Assembly: GCF_001730365.1 (NCBI RefSeq)
Contig: NZ_MIKB01000016.1
Coordinates: 186,001-250,000, forward strand
From: Enterococcus quebecensis
GTDB taxonomy: Bacteria > Bacillota > Bacilli > Lactobacillales > Enterococcaceae
Length of the DNA stretch: 64,000 nucleotides
Direction: 5' to 3'
How positions within the stretch are numbered: position 1 is the stretch's first letter; the number at the start of each line of letters is the position of its first letter. A model generated the notes under the pieces. It was given only the letters and a program-made list of their open reading frames with translations. It was not told the origin of the DNA and searched no databases. The translations under genes were made by a program, and so were the position numbers. Shown piece by piece: positions 52,446-63,000 of the stretch.

Positions 52446-53270
52446 TTAGAATATATTAGTCGGTGTGAATTTAGCAAGAGTATAAACTTCACCAGTTTTA
52501 TCAGATTTTGCAGTAACTGTATATTCTTTCGGTAAGAAAGTTTTTCCTTCTGGTGAGTTTACAAAGAAGTTCTCCATAAAGGCCCATGCTTTTCCAGCAA
52601 CTTTACCTGAAGCATCCGTTACAGTATACGTGTAACCATCCTTCATTTCTTGCTTAAAGTCAAATTGTACTCCACCAGTTTTTGTAGTTATACTACCGTC
52701 CTCTAGAAGGTGATCTCCATAGATTTTTTTTTCGAGTAAGAATTTATCGAAAGAGCTCCCTTTTACAAGATTAGAGACTGTTCCTGCATATCCATCTTTA
52801 AGAACGGTACCTAAAAAATGATGATTTAATAACTCGTGTTTTAAGTCTTGGTTTGTTAATTTAGTTGTTACAGGTCGTTCGCTACCATCTAAAGAAAAAC
52901 TACGAATAAATAAAGAATCGAAAAGTTTTTCTCTATCTGCAACAGTAGGGTATTTTTTGATTAAGTCATCCAGTTTAAGATCAAATCCAACGTATTTGCC
53001 GTTTTCTATCACTTCTGTTCCTTTATGATACATACCTTCTGTTGCAAGTGCTAGATAGTAGTCAGACGCAGAAACAGGTGTTTTCAATTTTGCTCTAAGT
53101 ACATTGTAATGTACGTAGTATACAGAGTCGATTTCAACTGTGCCCTTAGATGCTGTTTGAGTAACTGCTGAAGTTGTGGATTGTGCATTTGCTGTTTGAT
53201 TTGTTAAGACAGCTCCTGAGATCAGTCCAGCAAATACAGCAGCTGTTGATAAAATGTGTTTTGTTTTCAT
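52446..53270 (-). CDS. Secreted protein of unknown family, paralogue 2
   Basis: 274 residues, same signal peptide and layout as paralogue 1: 'VYYVHYNVLRAKLKTPVSA', 'DHLLEDGSITTKTGGVQFDF', 'PKEYTVTAKSDKTGEVYTLA'. Substitutions are spread over the whole length, and both copies are intact, so both appear to be under selection. Own promoter/operator at 53509-53536 and a 240-nt leader. Unknown family. Confidence 0.75.
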   Translation of the reverse strand: MKTKHILSTAAVFAGLISGAVLTNQTANAQSTTSAVTQTASKGTVEIDSVYYVHYNVLRAKLKTPVSASDYYLALATEGMYHKGTEVIENGKYVGFDLKLDDLIKKYPTVADREKLFDSLFIRSFSLDGSERPVTTKLTNQDLKHELLNHHFLGTVLKDGYAGTVSNLVKGSSFDKFLLEKKIYGDHLLEDGSITTKTGGVQFDFKQEMKDGYTYTVTDASGKVAGKAWAFMENFFVNSPEGKTFLPKEYTVTAKSDKTGEVYTLAKFTPTNIF

Positions 53271-53508
53271 AATGTAAATCTCCCTTACTTTTTATATATG
53301 AACCCGCTAGTCAATAAATTAGAAAAAACAATATAAAGGAACTATGTTTTTTTTAAAGATTAATTTGCGGAGATTCATCTAGCTACCAAAAATATGTTGT
53401 CCGATTATTTTGTATTAAAGATAATATTGGACTCTAGGCAACAAAGCTAAAGTATTTAGAAGAAAATTTTATCTAAAACATAAGATACTTTGTTAGCAGC
53501 TGTTGTTG

Positions 53509-53536
53509 CATGTGAATTATAGCATCTATATCACAG
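53509..53536 (-). promoter_or_regulatory. Promoter with overlapping operator, paralogue 2
   Basis: CATGTGA (53509-53515), 15 bp, TCACAG (53531-53536); TATAAT on the minus strand at 53521-53516. Same arrangement and leader length as paralogue 1. Confidence 0.55.
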
Positions 53537-53713
53537 TACTGTATTATCATTTTTTTGTTATTTTAAGTAAAATAATGATAATAAAAAAATATAATTATGG
53601 TTTGGGGAAAAATTATATATCTGATTATTATAAACCGTTTATTTTAGAAATTTCTGTACTTTTCGTGAGTTCGTTATTGTATTGATAATGTTTGTTAGTT
53701 TGTGTATGAAAAA

Positions 53714-53758
53714 AGAAAATCAGGTGAAAAAAAATATATTTTCATCTGATTTTCTGTT
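53714..53758. terminator. Terminator-like hairpin
   Basis: AGAAAATCAGGTGAAAA (53714-53730) / TTTTCATCTGATTTTCT (53739-53755), one G-U pair. No gene runs into it now. 53760-54190 contains scattered coding-like fragments (for example LSKGSLENLMLHNHCSKVGS near 54110) but no intact gene. Confidence 0.6.
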
Positions 53759-54217
53759 ATTCACGATTTAGGATAAAATTTACCAAAAAAATATTATTTT
53801 GTTTTTTGTTATTTTAAATATAGAAATTTGTTTTTACTTTTGAAATGAGGATGATTTTGGTAATAGTGACAATCTAATTATTAATGTTGATAAGGCTGGG
53901 AATAAAATCATACGGTTGAAAATGCTTGATATTTTGATAAGAACAATCCGCTTATTCTACAGATTAAATAAGGAAGGCAACTTTTGGATTGCTTAGTGGT
54001 AAATTTAACAATCTGGATTGAGTATAACGATAGGATAAACTTAGCTGACAAAGATTTGGGGATTTAGATAAAAGGATTCAAAGAAAAGCTGCAGATAAAC
54101 AATAGAGGAAAACTCTCAAAAGGAAGTTTAGAAAATTTGATGCTACATAATCACTGTAGTAAAGTAGGTAGTAGATAGATTAAGCTGATTCATTTCAAAT
54201 ACCAAAGGAGGTCCATC

Positions 54218-54727
54218 ATGAAAATTACACAATTATCCATAGATACTTTAAAACGCGCCCAAGAGCGTTTAGAAGAGACTCTTGGTCAAATGAAGGTAGA
54301 TGAGGCAAATACTATGCCAGCACCGCTGATTAAATCAGTTACGTGGCTAATTTGGCATACTGCACGAGAACTTGATTACCAAATTTCAGAACTTAACAAC
54401 ACGGAACCTTTGTGGCTGGAATCGGGTTGGAGTGGAAAGTTTGCTCTGGATTTGCCTGATGATACAGAAGATTGGCATCATACACCAGAACAAGCAGCTA
54501 AAGTTGTGGTGGACGATAAAAAATTACTAAGTGATTATTTAGCAGCTAGTGTTGATTTTACGAATACTTATTTAGCAACTCTTGATGAACAAAAACTTAA
54601 TGATGTGGTGGATACAAATTGGACACCAGTCGTTACACGGCAGGCTCGAATTGTATCTGCCATTGATGATGCGGTAATGCATTCAGGACAAGCAGTTTAT
54701 ACAAGGAGATTAGTCATTGGTAAATAG
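54218..54727 (+). CDS. DinB-like (DUF664) metal-binding protein
   Basis: 169 residues, four-helix bundle of the DinB/YfiT superfamily with candidate metal-binding His in WLIWHTARELDYQ (about 46-58) and AVMHSGQAVYTRR near the C-terminus; the third His may be in 'EDWHHTPEQ'. Probably a thiol S-transferase or detoxification enzyme; not assignable further. RBS AAAGGAGG. Confidence 0.85.
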   Translation: MKITQLSIDTLKRAQERLEETLGQMKVDEANTMPAPLIKSVTWLIWHTARELDYQISELNNTEPLWLESGWSGKFALDLPDDTEDWHHTPEQAAKVVVDDKKLLSDYLAASVDFTNTYLATLDEQKLNDVVDTNWTPVVTRQARIVSAIDDAVMHSGQAVYTRRLVIGK

Positions 54728-54763
54728 TACTCATCAATAGAATTAGATAGTATTGATTCATAA

Positions 54764-54806
54764 AAAAGCTTGTTTTGAGCAATAAGTTGCTCAAAACAAG
54801 CTTTTC
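54764..54806. terminator. Bidirectional terminator
   Basis: 19-bp perfect stem AAAAGCTTGTTTTGAGCAA (54764-54782) / 54787-54805, 4-nt loop. Between DinB gene and the convergent exporter operon. Confidence 0.9.
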
Positions 54807-54809
54807 AGT

Positions 54810-55580
54810 TTAACTTCTCAACCCGCGTCCTCTATCAATCAAATACCAACAAACAGCATATAGTACAGAAATGAAAAGAACTAGAATAATCATAGAAAAG
54901 ATGATAGGGACATCAATCGTTCCAAGAAAACCATATCTAAATCCTGAAATCATATAAACAATCGGATTGACTTTTGAAATAGTCTGCCAGATTGGCGGTA
55001 ACATGGATATTGCGTAAAATACACCACCAAGATATGTTAACGGCTGTAAAACAAATGTCGGCACAATGGACACATCATCGAATGATTGGGCAAAAATCCC
55101 GTTTAACAACCCTGCTAATGAGAATAAAATGGCTGTCATAAGAAGTGTGATGATGACAATAGACCATGAATAAACATGAAGTGGGACAAAGAACAGCGAT
55201 ATCATAGTTACAAGTGTACCTACTAGAACGCTTCTACCCAGTCCGCCAATAACAAATCCCCAGATAATGATATGTGTCGGCACAGGTGCAACTAACAATT
55301 CTTCAATGTTTTTCTGAAACTTCTGAGAGAAAAATGAAGAAGAGACATTAGCATAAGAACTTGTGATTACTGACATCATGATCAACCCAGGAACGATAAA
55401 TTCCATATAGGAGAATCCTTCCATTTGACCGATCCGTCCGCCAATTAGATTTCCGAAAATAACAAAATATAGTGAGGTGGTAATGACTGGTGGTACTAAG
55501 GTTTGTACCCATATTCGCAGATAGCGATTGGTTTCTTTTACAGCAAGACTTCTTAAAGCCGTGAAATATAGCTTAAACAT
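54810..55580 (-). CDS. yadH: ABC-2 exporter permease, YadH-like
   Basis: 256 residues, six membrane segments, with the ABC-2 signature 'FSQKFQKNIEELLVAPVPTH' after the second. Resembles E. coli YadH over its length. Overlaps the ATPase gene by 8 nt. Last gene of an arsR-yadG-yadH operon. Substrate unknown; family members export drugs or polyketides (DrrB-like). Confidence 0.85.
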   Translation of the reverse strand: MFKLYFTALRSLAVKETNRYLRIWVQTLVPPVITTSLYFVIFGNLIGGRIGQMEGFSYMEFIVPGLIMMSVITSSYANVSSSFFSQKFQKNIEELLVAPVPTHIIIWGFVIGGLGRSVLVGTLVTMISLFFVPLHVYSWSIVIITLLMTAILFSLAGLLNGIFAQSFDDVSIVPTFVLQPLTYLGGVFYAISMLPPIWQTISKVNPIVYMISGFRYGFLGTIDVPIIFSMIILVLFISVLYAVCWYLIDRGRGLRS

Positions 55581-56508
55581 TTTTATCCTCCACTTGACGT
55601 TTTTCTTCTGTGATTTTTAGGAACAGCTCTTCTAAGCGATTCGATTTGTTACGCAAGGAAAGGACCTTAATTCCCTGGTCTGTAAGCTGTTTAAATAGTT
55701 CGTTGATTCCTTGATTACGTTCAACTTCTACAACAAGGGTCCGCTCATCTTCAAAACTACTATTATAGCCTGTGATTTCCGGCTTATTATCAAAATCCTC
55801 TAAATCAAAGATAAATGTTTCGAACTGAAGTTTTGCTAGAAGAGACTTCATGCTAGTGTTTTCAATTAGCTCACCAGATTGAATGATACCGATATTACGG
55901 CAGAGCATTTCTGCTTCTTCAAGATAATGAGTTGTTAGGATGATCGTCGTACCATTCTCATTCAATTCTCTTAGGAAATCCCACATTTCCCGTCTTAGTT
56001 CAATATCGACTCCTGCCGTAGGCTCATCTAAGATAAGTAATTTTGGTTCGTGCATCAAAGCTCTAGCAATCATTAATCTACGTTTCATCCCGCCAGAAAG
56101 CATCCGTGCTCTGACATTGCGTTTTTCCCATAAATTCGATTGTTTTAGGTATTTTTCGCTGCGTTTTAGTGCTTCTTTTCGTGGAACACCGTAATACCCA
56201 GCTTGATTGACAACGATTTGTTCTACTGTTTCAAACGGATTAAAGTTAAATTCTTGCGGAACTAAACCAATTTGTTGTTTAGCAAGGACTAAATCGTTGT
56301 CGATGTCGTAGCCAAAAATCTTCACTTTTCCTGAAGTTTTGTTGACAAGAGATGTGATAATACCGATGGTTGTTGATTTTCCAGCACCATTTGGACCTAA
56401 AAGAGCATAGAAGTCACCTTCTTCTACAACCAAATTGATCCCTTTGAGCGCTTCAACGCCTGATGCATATACTTTTTTTAAGTCTGTTATTTCAAGTGCA
56501 TAAGTCAT
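55573..56508 (-). CDS. yadG: ABC exporter ATPase, YadG-like
   Basis: 311 residues: Walker A GPNGAGKST, signature LSGGMKRR, Walker B LLILDEPTAGVD, H-loop LTTHY. Long blocks such as 'VPQEFNFNPFETVEQIVVNQ', 'RRLMIARALMHEPKLLILDE' and 'HYLEEAEMLCRNIGIIQSGE' are, from memory, almost identical to YadG of Enterobacteriaceae, which is striking for an Enterococcus gene. Overlaps arsR by 4 nt. Possible distant horizontal transfer. Confidence 0.88.
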   Translation of the reverse strand: MTYALEITDLKKVYASGVEALKGINLVVEEGDFYALLGPNGAGKSTTIGIITSLVNKTSGKVKIFGYDIDNDLVLAKQQIGLVPQEFNFNPFETVEQIVVNQAGYYGVPRKEALKRSEKYLKQSNLWEKRNVRARMLSGGMKRRLMIARALMHEPKLLILDEPTAGVDIELRREMWDFLRELNENGTTIILTTHYLEEAEMLCRNIGIIQSGELIENTSMKSLLAKLQFETFIFDLEDFDNKPEITGYNSSFEDERTLVVEVERNQGINELFKQLTDQGIKVLSLRNKSNRLEELFLKITEEKRQVEDKNV

Positions 56509-56849
56509 TTAGTAAATATCTCCTTATTGGTATGATTTCTTAGTTTATCATTCTGTTGGCAAAGACCATCTTCATCACTATCAGACAATAATTGTGTCAT
56601 GGAGTCCATAAAGTCTCTTACAAACTCTTCTCTTAATGTGTAGTAATGCCATTGTCTTTGTTTACTGACGGAAACGATCTCGGCTTTTTCAAGAACTTTC
56701 ATATGATGAGAAAGAGTTGGTTGAGTAAAGTCAAAATGTTCTAATACATCGCAAGCACACATACTGCTGTATGAGAGGAGATCGATTATTTTCATTCTTT
56801 TAGGATCAGCCATAGCCTTTAGCACCAATGAAATTCTTTCATAGTCCAT
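56505..56849 (-). CDS. ArsR-family metal-responsive repressor
   Basis: 114 residues, winged helix with recognition segment TQPTLSHHMKVLEKA and just before it SSMCACDVLEHF: the Cys-x-Cys at the start of helix alpha3 is the metal/arsenite site of ArsR-type sensors (classical ELCVCDL). First gene of the operon; RBS AGGAGG; consensus promoter just upstream. It would repress the YadGH exporter until a thiophilic metal binds; the effector is inferred only from the CxC. Confidence 0.87.
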   Translation of the reverse strand: MDYERISLVLKAMADPKRMKIIDLLSYSSMCACDVLEHFDFTQPTLSHHMKVLEKAEIVSVSKQRQWHYYTLREEFVRDFMDSMTQLLSDSDEDGLCQQNDKLRNHTNKEIFTK

Positions 56850-56887
56850 ATCTATTTCCTCCTGTATATAGATGGTTAACTATGTTT

Positions 56888-56916
56888 AATATAGATTAGT
56901 GTGAATGTAATGTCAA
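56888..56916 (-). promoter_or_regulatory. Promoter of the arsR-yadGH operon
   Basis: On the minus strand TTGACA (56916-56911), 17-bp spacer, TATATT (56893-56888): consensus. An AT-rich imperfect dyad lies between it and the arsR RBS, the expected place for an ArsR operator. Confidence 0.8.
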
Positions 56917-57070
56917 TAGAACTGCCATTGAAATAAATGGCAATAGTTATATTAATTGTAGTTATAGGATAGGTTCTCTATATTCAGTTATCTAAGAATT
57001 AGGTATAATGTCTGTGAGTCTAACTGAAATAGCAACCGATGTAACAAATGTGTTGTAAGAGGAGAAGAAT

Positions 57071-57808
57071 ATGAGAAATATTAAACTAACAATTGAGTAT
57101 GATGGTACAAGATATCTTGGATGGCAAAGACTTGGGAATTCGGAGAAGACGATCCAAGGGAAAATCGAGAATATCCTGACACAGATGACTGGAACAAAGA
57201 TTGAAATCATCGGTTCTGGTAGGACAGATGCAGGAACACATGCAAGAGGGCAGATTGCTAATTTTAAAACAGATAGCAAGATGATGTTGGCTGAGATGAT
57301 TGATTTTCTTAATCGTTATCTTCCACGGGATATTGTTGTAAAAAAAGTAGAAGAGGTTCCTGAGAGGTTTCACGCTAGGTATAATGCAACTGGGAAAAAA
57401 TACAGCTATCATGTCTGGAATAATGAGATTCCGTCTGCTTTTGAACGTCATTATAGTTTTCAATTTTCTCAAGAACTTGATATCGATTTAATGAATGAGG
57501 CTTGCCGTAAATTGATAGGATCACATGATTTTATTGGTTTTTCTTCTCTTAAAAAGACGAAAAAATCAACGGTTCGAACAATTGATGAACTTTCTATTCA
57601 ACAAGAGGGAAGTATGCTTCACTTCACGTTTGTAGGAAATGGATTTCTGTATAAGATGGTTAGAATCATTATGGGGACACTCTTGGAAATTGGAACTGGA
57701 ACGTTGGAATTAGGTGTCATTGATGAGGTATTTGAGAATAAAATCAGAAGTGATGCTGGGATGACAGTACCTTCTCAAGGTCTCTTTCTTGATGAGGTTT
57801 ATTATTAA
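57071..57808 (+). CDS. truA: tRNA pseudouridine(38-40) synthase
   Basis: 245 residues, TruA family: N-terminal NIKLTIEYDGTRYLGWQ, active-site motif SGRTDAGTHARGQ with the catalytic Asp, 'YSYHVWN' and 'FVGNGFLYKMVRIIMGTLLE'. RBS GAGGAG. Enterococci often have another TruA in the ecf/rpl operon, so this copy away from it may be a second paralogue. Confidence 0.92.
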   Translation: MRNIKLTIEYDGTRYLGWQRLGNSEKTIQGKIENILTQMTGTKIEIIGSGRTDAGTHARGQIANFKTDSKMMLAEMIDFLNRYLPRDIVVKKVEEVPERFHARYNATGKKYSYHVWNNEIPSAFERHYSFQFSQELDIDLMNEACRKLIGSHDFIGFSSLKKTKKSTVRTIDELSIQQEGSMLHFTFVGNGFLYKMVRIIMGTLLEIGTGTLELGVIDEVFENKIRSDAGMTVPSQGLFLDEVYY

Positions 57809-57853
57809 TAGTAAAAACTAGAAGAAGAACGAACCAAAACCGTCCAATATCAT

Positions 57854-57912
57854 CTTCAACGGTTCCCTTCCTGTCAGATCAAAATGACAGGAAGGGAACC
57901 GTTGAAGTTTTC
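57854..57912. terminator. Perfect 23-bp hairpin terminator
   Basis: 57854-57876 and 57885-57907 are exact inverted repeats (CTTCAACGGTTCCCTTCC...), 8-nt loop, then TTTTC. GC-richer than its surroundings. Confidence 0.85.
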
Positions 57913-57970
57913 TCGTCTGCTCTGATATTTCGCTGCAAATTGTTTTGAATCAAACAAAATAAATATTTGG

Positions 57971-58876
57971 TTAAACAATCTTATTATCGATTTCAACAAG
58001 TAAATGATACAAAGCCCCCAACAGATTTGATGAATTTCGGAAAGCACAAGCTTCAATAACAAGTGGGGCAAAGGTTTGATCTAACATCATTTCTTCTTGG
58101 CGAATGTTGAGGTATTGCTTTTGGATCGTTTCAATTAAGCTATCCTGTACGCTGATTCCACCACCAATCACGATTTTTTCTAGATCCAATAAAACTTGCA
58201 TATCAATCAGAAGAATCGCAATGTCACGGCAGTAATTTTCAAATAAAGCAGTCAAGTCCGTTGATGATTGGTTTACTATGGCTGTAAAAACAAGTTCATG
58301 GTCATCTTCAGAAGCAGCTAACAGTGTGGCCGCTTCTTTCATAAATTTTACTGCTGAACCATAAAAACCAAAAATTTGCGGTTGTTTAGGATTTGGTGAT
58401 TGTCGAATCAGAAAACTTAATTCACCAGCTTGAAAGTTAGGACCTTGATGTAAATGGTTATCTAAAATCAATCCGCCACCGATCCCAGTCCCCAAGACAA
58501 CTGCTGCACCATTTTCGATTCCTTTTAGATTGCCGATCCACCACTCAGCTAGAGCAGCTGCCTTTCCATCGTTGATAACTGCAAATGGCAAATCAGTAAT
58601 GCTGGCAATCCAGTCTTTCATAGGGAAATTATATAGAAATAACAAGGCACCGCCAGTATGGATGTAACCTTTAGTTGAATCTACTCTACCTGGGCAGCTC
58701 ATGGCTATGCCTTTAATTTGTCCTATTTGTCCTTCTAATTCGGAAACAATCATCTCTTTGAATGTCTCTAAGGACTTTGGTGTCGGCTGTCTCCAAGTTT
58801 GGATAAAAGTACCTGCTTGATCAACTAGGCCCAATTTGGTGTAAGTACCTCCGATATCAATACTTAAATAATGCAT
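57971..58876 (-). CDS. ROK-family sugar kinase (BglK-like)
   Basis: 301 residues. ATP site DIGGTYTKLGLVD at the N-terminus, sugar-binding 'INDGKAAALAEWW' and 'VLGTGIGGGLI', later GGGIS for adenosine. The zinc cluster CxCGxxGC of classical glucokinases is missing, as in the beta-glucoside kinase (BglK) branch. Single gene. A cre-like site (about 58926-58939) lies upstream. Confidence 0.87.
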   Translation of the reverse strand: MHYLSIDIGGTYTKLGLVDQAGTFIQTWRQPTPKSLETFKEMIVSELEGQIGQIKGIAMSCPGRVDSTKGYIHTGGALLFLYNFPMKDWIASITDLPFAVINDGKAAALAEWWIGNLKGIENGAAVVLGTGIGGGLILDNHLHQGPNFQAGELSFLIRQSPNPKQPQIFGFYGSAVKFMKEAATLLAASEDDHELVFTAIVNQSSTDLTALFENYCRDIAILLIDMQVLLDLEKIVIGGGISVQDSLIETIQKQYLNIRQEEMMLDQTFAPLVIEACAFRNSSNLLGALYHLLVEIDNKIV

Positions 58877-58925
58877 CTTTCAAACCTCCAAACTCTATTA
58901 AGAATCGCTTATACGTTCATCTTAA

Positions 58926-58939
58926 AGAAAACGCTTTAA
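58926..58939. promoter_or_regulatory. Possible cre site of the ROK kinase gene
   Basis: AGAAAACGCTTTAA, 11-12 of 14 to the cre consensus, 50 bp upstream of the start codon. The rest of 58877-59100 holds the divergent promoters of the ROK and DUF998 genes. Confidence 0.4.
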
Positions 58940-59100
58940 AAAATCAACTCCCTCATCATCACAAAGTTTAACAAGCGTATTTTTTTGTTTATAGGAAGAA
59001 AATTTTTTTAGCTTTCGAATCATTAAAGTTATCAAATTCTCCCTCAGTTACGTATAATTATAGTGGAATAAAGCTAAAAAATTAGCTTGGGAGGATAAGT

Positions 59101-59754
59101 ATGAAATTTCTTGAAAAATATGGATTTTATTTTCTATTATTAGGAGTAATGAGTGATTTTTTGACGCCTTATATTTTAGGCATCTTTTACCCAAAAATGA
59201 ACCAAATGACTATGGTGATCAGTGTGTTTGGTGATGTAGGTAGTCCAGTTCGGCAGGCATTTTTGATTTGGTCTGTGATATCAGGGCTATTCATGGTTCT
59301 GGCAATACCAGCGGTGTATCAAAGGTTTTACCGCACTTCCTCCACATTAGCTATTCTACTAGTTTCAGCAATTGGCTTATATGGCGTGGGAGATTGTATT
59401 TTCACGGGACTTTTTAGTATTAATACGGAACAAGCAACTTGGAATTTTTCTACTTGGGTTCATAATATTGGTTCTGGTTTGGGGTATATTGGTTTTTTAC
59501 TATTCCCGCTTTTTTTATTTTTACTTTATAAAAAAGAAAGTAAAAATAGGTATAGTCGTCTTTATCTGATCTTATTGATTATTAGCTTACTATTGGCTAG
59601 TGTCTATGGTTTGGCAAGGATTCCTGGCGTCAATCAACTGCCGATTTTGAACCAACTTGGATTATTCCAGCGGATTAGTTTCATTTTCAATTATTTACCA
59701 ATGGCGATCTTTGCATTGGTTCACATTAAGAATAAAAAAATGAGACTAAAATAG
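59101..59754 (+). CDS. DUF998 family membrane protein
   Basis: 217 residues, six membrane segments; starts MKFLEKYGFYFLLLGVMSDF and has the DUF998-typical pattern of alternating helices with few charges and an HxxxS/G pair (WVHNIGSGLG). Function unknown. RBS TGGGAGGA. Monocistronic; hairpin behind it. Confidence 0.8.
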   Translation: MKFLEKYGFYFLLLGVMSDFLTPYILGIFYPKMNQMTMVISVFGDVGSPVRQAFLIWSVISGLFMVLAIPAVYQRFYRTSSTLAILLVSAIGLYGVGDCIFTGLFSINTEQATWNFSTWVHNIGSGLGYIGFLLFPLFLFLLYKKESKNRYSRLYLILLIISLLLASVYGLARIPGVNQLPILNQLGLFQRISFIFNYLPMAIFALVHIKNKKMRLK

Positions 59755-59796
59755 TAAAGATGAAATAAAATTAGTAGTAATTTTTCTACATTTTCT

Positions 59797-59835
59797 GACT
59801 AATCATCAATAATTGGTGGTTAGTCATTTTTTTGT
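59797..59835 (+). terminator. Terminator of the DUF998 gene
   Basis: GACTAATCA/TGGTTAGTC with one or two G-U pairs, then seven T. A close relative of the hairpin at 50503. Confidence 0.7.
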
Positions 59836-59969
59836 TTATGATGTTTAGTGGGAAAAGGAAGCATTACTGACTGTAGATTCAAATTTGATACGAAATTAGT
59901 TAGATTAAAAAAATCTATATATTACAATTTTCTATAAATTTGCTTTTTTTTTGAGGGTATGTTTTGTGG

Positions 59970-59975
59970 TATAAT
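59970..59975 (+). promoter_or_regulatory. Extended -10 promoter of the amidase gene
   Basis: TATAAT preceded by TGG; no standard -35. 60 bp upstream of the start. Confidence 0.5.
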
Positions 59976-60035
59976 ATATTTGTTCAACTACTATATACAT
60001 CTTCGAAAAAAACATAGAAATAGAGGAGCTTTATA

Positions 60036-63000
60036 ATGGAAACAAGTTTAGAATCAAGAAAGTACATAAAACTGCTAGCATTCGTTGCGGTAGCATTGAG
60101 CATGACGGTTGTTACTCTAGCTTTTGGGTTAGAAGAAACCCAAGCAGCTAATGCAGTCAATGATTATGTTAAACAAGGAATTACGAATAAAAAATGGGTA
60201 TCGCCTGTGGAGCAAAATCGCACAGGGCAGATCAAATATAAGTATCCTTATGAGGGCGGTGTCGGGAAGCCTACCAAAATTATCAATCATGAAACAGCCA
60301 ACAATACTTCTACAATCGAAGGCGAAATTTCTTACATGATACGAAATCAAGAGAGTGCTTTTGTTCATGAATTTGTTGATGCTAATAATATAATAAAAAT
60401 TGCGGATACAAATTATCTATCGTGGGGTTCAGGACCGATGGGGAACAAAACTGGGATTCAAGTTGAACAAGTTCGTATGCATTCAAAAGATGATTTTGCT
60501 AAAGAAATTATGAATTTAGCTACGTTTAATGTCAATATGCTGAAACAATACGGATTAAAACCAACACTTGGTCAGTCAAATGGGACAGGAGCTATTTGGA
60601 CACATGCAATGGTCACTCGCTATCTTGGAGGAACAGATCACGTAGATCCAGATCAATATTGGGCAGATCGTGCCAGCCGTTTTTTTGGCACGACATATAC
60701 TATTAATAACTTTCAAGAATTAGTGGAGGATATGTACTACAATCGTATTACAGATAAGACACCGGCAAATGTTGATGCAACATCAAGTGTAAGACAAGAA
60801 AATGGCGATTTTATTGTCGATGTGACAGTATCAGGTGATACAAGCCGTATTATAGAAGTGCAGGTTCCCACTTGGGCGCTTAATAATCAGCAAAAAGATT
60901 TAAAGTGGTATCAAGCGGTACAAATCAATGCGAATACGTATCGTGCCACTATCCCAATAAGCAATCACAAATTAGTCGATAATTATCTTTTCCACACGTA
61001 TGTCCGAACGAATGATGGGAAATTTGCATTTAAAGCAGCAAGCTCTTTAGAGTATAAACCAGCTGTTACAACTGCTAATACCACGTATGATCTTATTAAT
61101 GATAAATTAGTGATCACAGCTAAACTAACTGGTGATACCACACGTGTCTCACGTGTCCGTTTTCCACTTTGGCGTGATCCAAAACAAAAGGATCTTGTCT
61201 GGTACACAGCTACTAAAAAGTCAGATGACACCTATGAGTATATTTATGATTTAAAAAATGTTCCTTATGGAGCGATAAATGTTCATACCTATGTACAAAC
61301 AGATGGCTGGCAAGAATTAAATAAAGCAACTAATGGTTATAATTATAAAGAACCAACAGTACCAAAAGGTAAAACCACAGCGAAAATAGAAGGTGGTACA
61401 GTAGTTCTAACATCAACGTTTGAAGGAACAAAAGAGGAGTTAGCTTCTGTTGCCAAAGTAGAGTATCCAACATGGTCAGTAGAAAATGCAAGTAATAAAA
61501 TTTGGCATTTAGCAACAAAAGTAAATCAAACGACATACCAAGCACGAGTAGACTTGAAAACGTACAAACGTTACGGTAATTACATGACCCATAGTTATAT
61601 AACGACAACTGATAGTCGTCTAGTCAACTTTGCAGCAACGAGTTACGCTTATAAGCAACCAGCGTTGCCAAAAGGTAAAACGACAGCAAAAGTTGAAGGA
61701 AGTACAGTAGTCTTAACGTCCACCTTGGAAGGAACAGGAGAGGAGTTAGCTTCTGTTGCCAAAGTGGAGTATCCAACATGGTCAGTAGAAAATACGGGTA
61801 ATAAAAACTGGCACCTAGCAACGAAATTGAATAAAACAACGTATCAAGCACGAGTAGATCTAAAAAGCTACAAACATTATGGTGAATATATGACACACAG
61901 TTATATCACGACGATAGATAATCGCTTAGGGAACTTTGCAGCAACGAGTTATACCTATAAGCAACCAGCACTACCCAAAGGTAAAACGACAGCAAAAGTT
62001 GAAGGAAGTACAGTAGTTCTAACGTCAACTCTTGAGGGGTCAGAAGAAAGCTTAGCCTCTGTTGCCAAAGTGGAGTATCCAACATGGTCAGTAGAAAATG
62101 CAGGGAATAAAAACTGGCATCTAGCAACAAAAGTAAATCAAACAACGTACCAAGCACGTGTGGATTTGAAAACCTACAAACGTTATGGCAATTACATGAC
62201 CCATAGTTATTTAACAACAACGGATAATCGCTTAGCATCGTTTGCGACAACTGGATATATGTATAAAGAACCCACACTACCAAAAGGTACGACTACAGCA
62301 AAAGTCGAAGGAAGTACAGTAGTCTTAACGTCAAGTCTGGTAGGAACAGAAGAAGAACTGGCTTCTGTTGCCAAAGTGGAGTATCCAACATGGTCAGTAG
62401 CAAATGCAGGGAATAAAAACTGGCATCTAGCAACAAAAGTAAATCAAACAACGTACCAAGCACGTGTGGATTTGAAAACCTATAAACGTTATGGCAATTA
62501 CATGACCCATAGTTATTTAACAACAACAGATAATCGCTTAGCTTCGTTTGCCGCAACGGGATACACATATAAACAACCAGCGTTGCCAAAAGGTAAAACC
62601 ACAGCAAAAATAGAAGGAGATACAGTAGTCTTAACATCGACCTTAGAAGGAACAGCAGAAGAACTAGCTTCTGTTGCCAAAGTGGAATACCCAACATGGT
62701 CAGTAGCAAATGCAGGGAATAAAATCTGGCACCTAGCAACGAAACTAAATCAAACAACGTACCAAGCGCGAGTAGATTTGAAAACGTACAAACGTTACGG
62801 TGAATATATGACGCACAGTTATATAACGACAATAGATAATCGCTTAGCTTCGTTTGCCACAACGGGATACACGTATAAAGAACCAACACTACCAAAAGGT
62901 ACAACAACAGCGAAAATAGAAGGAAATACCGTAGTTCTAACGTCAATCCTAGAAGGAACAGAAGAGGAACTAGCCTCGATAGCCAAAGTGGAATATCCAA

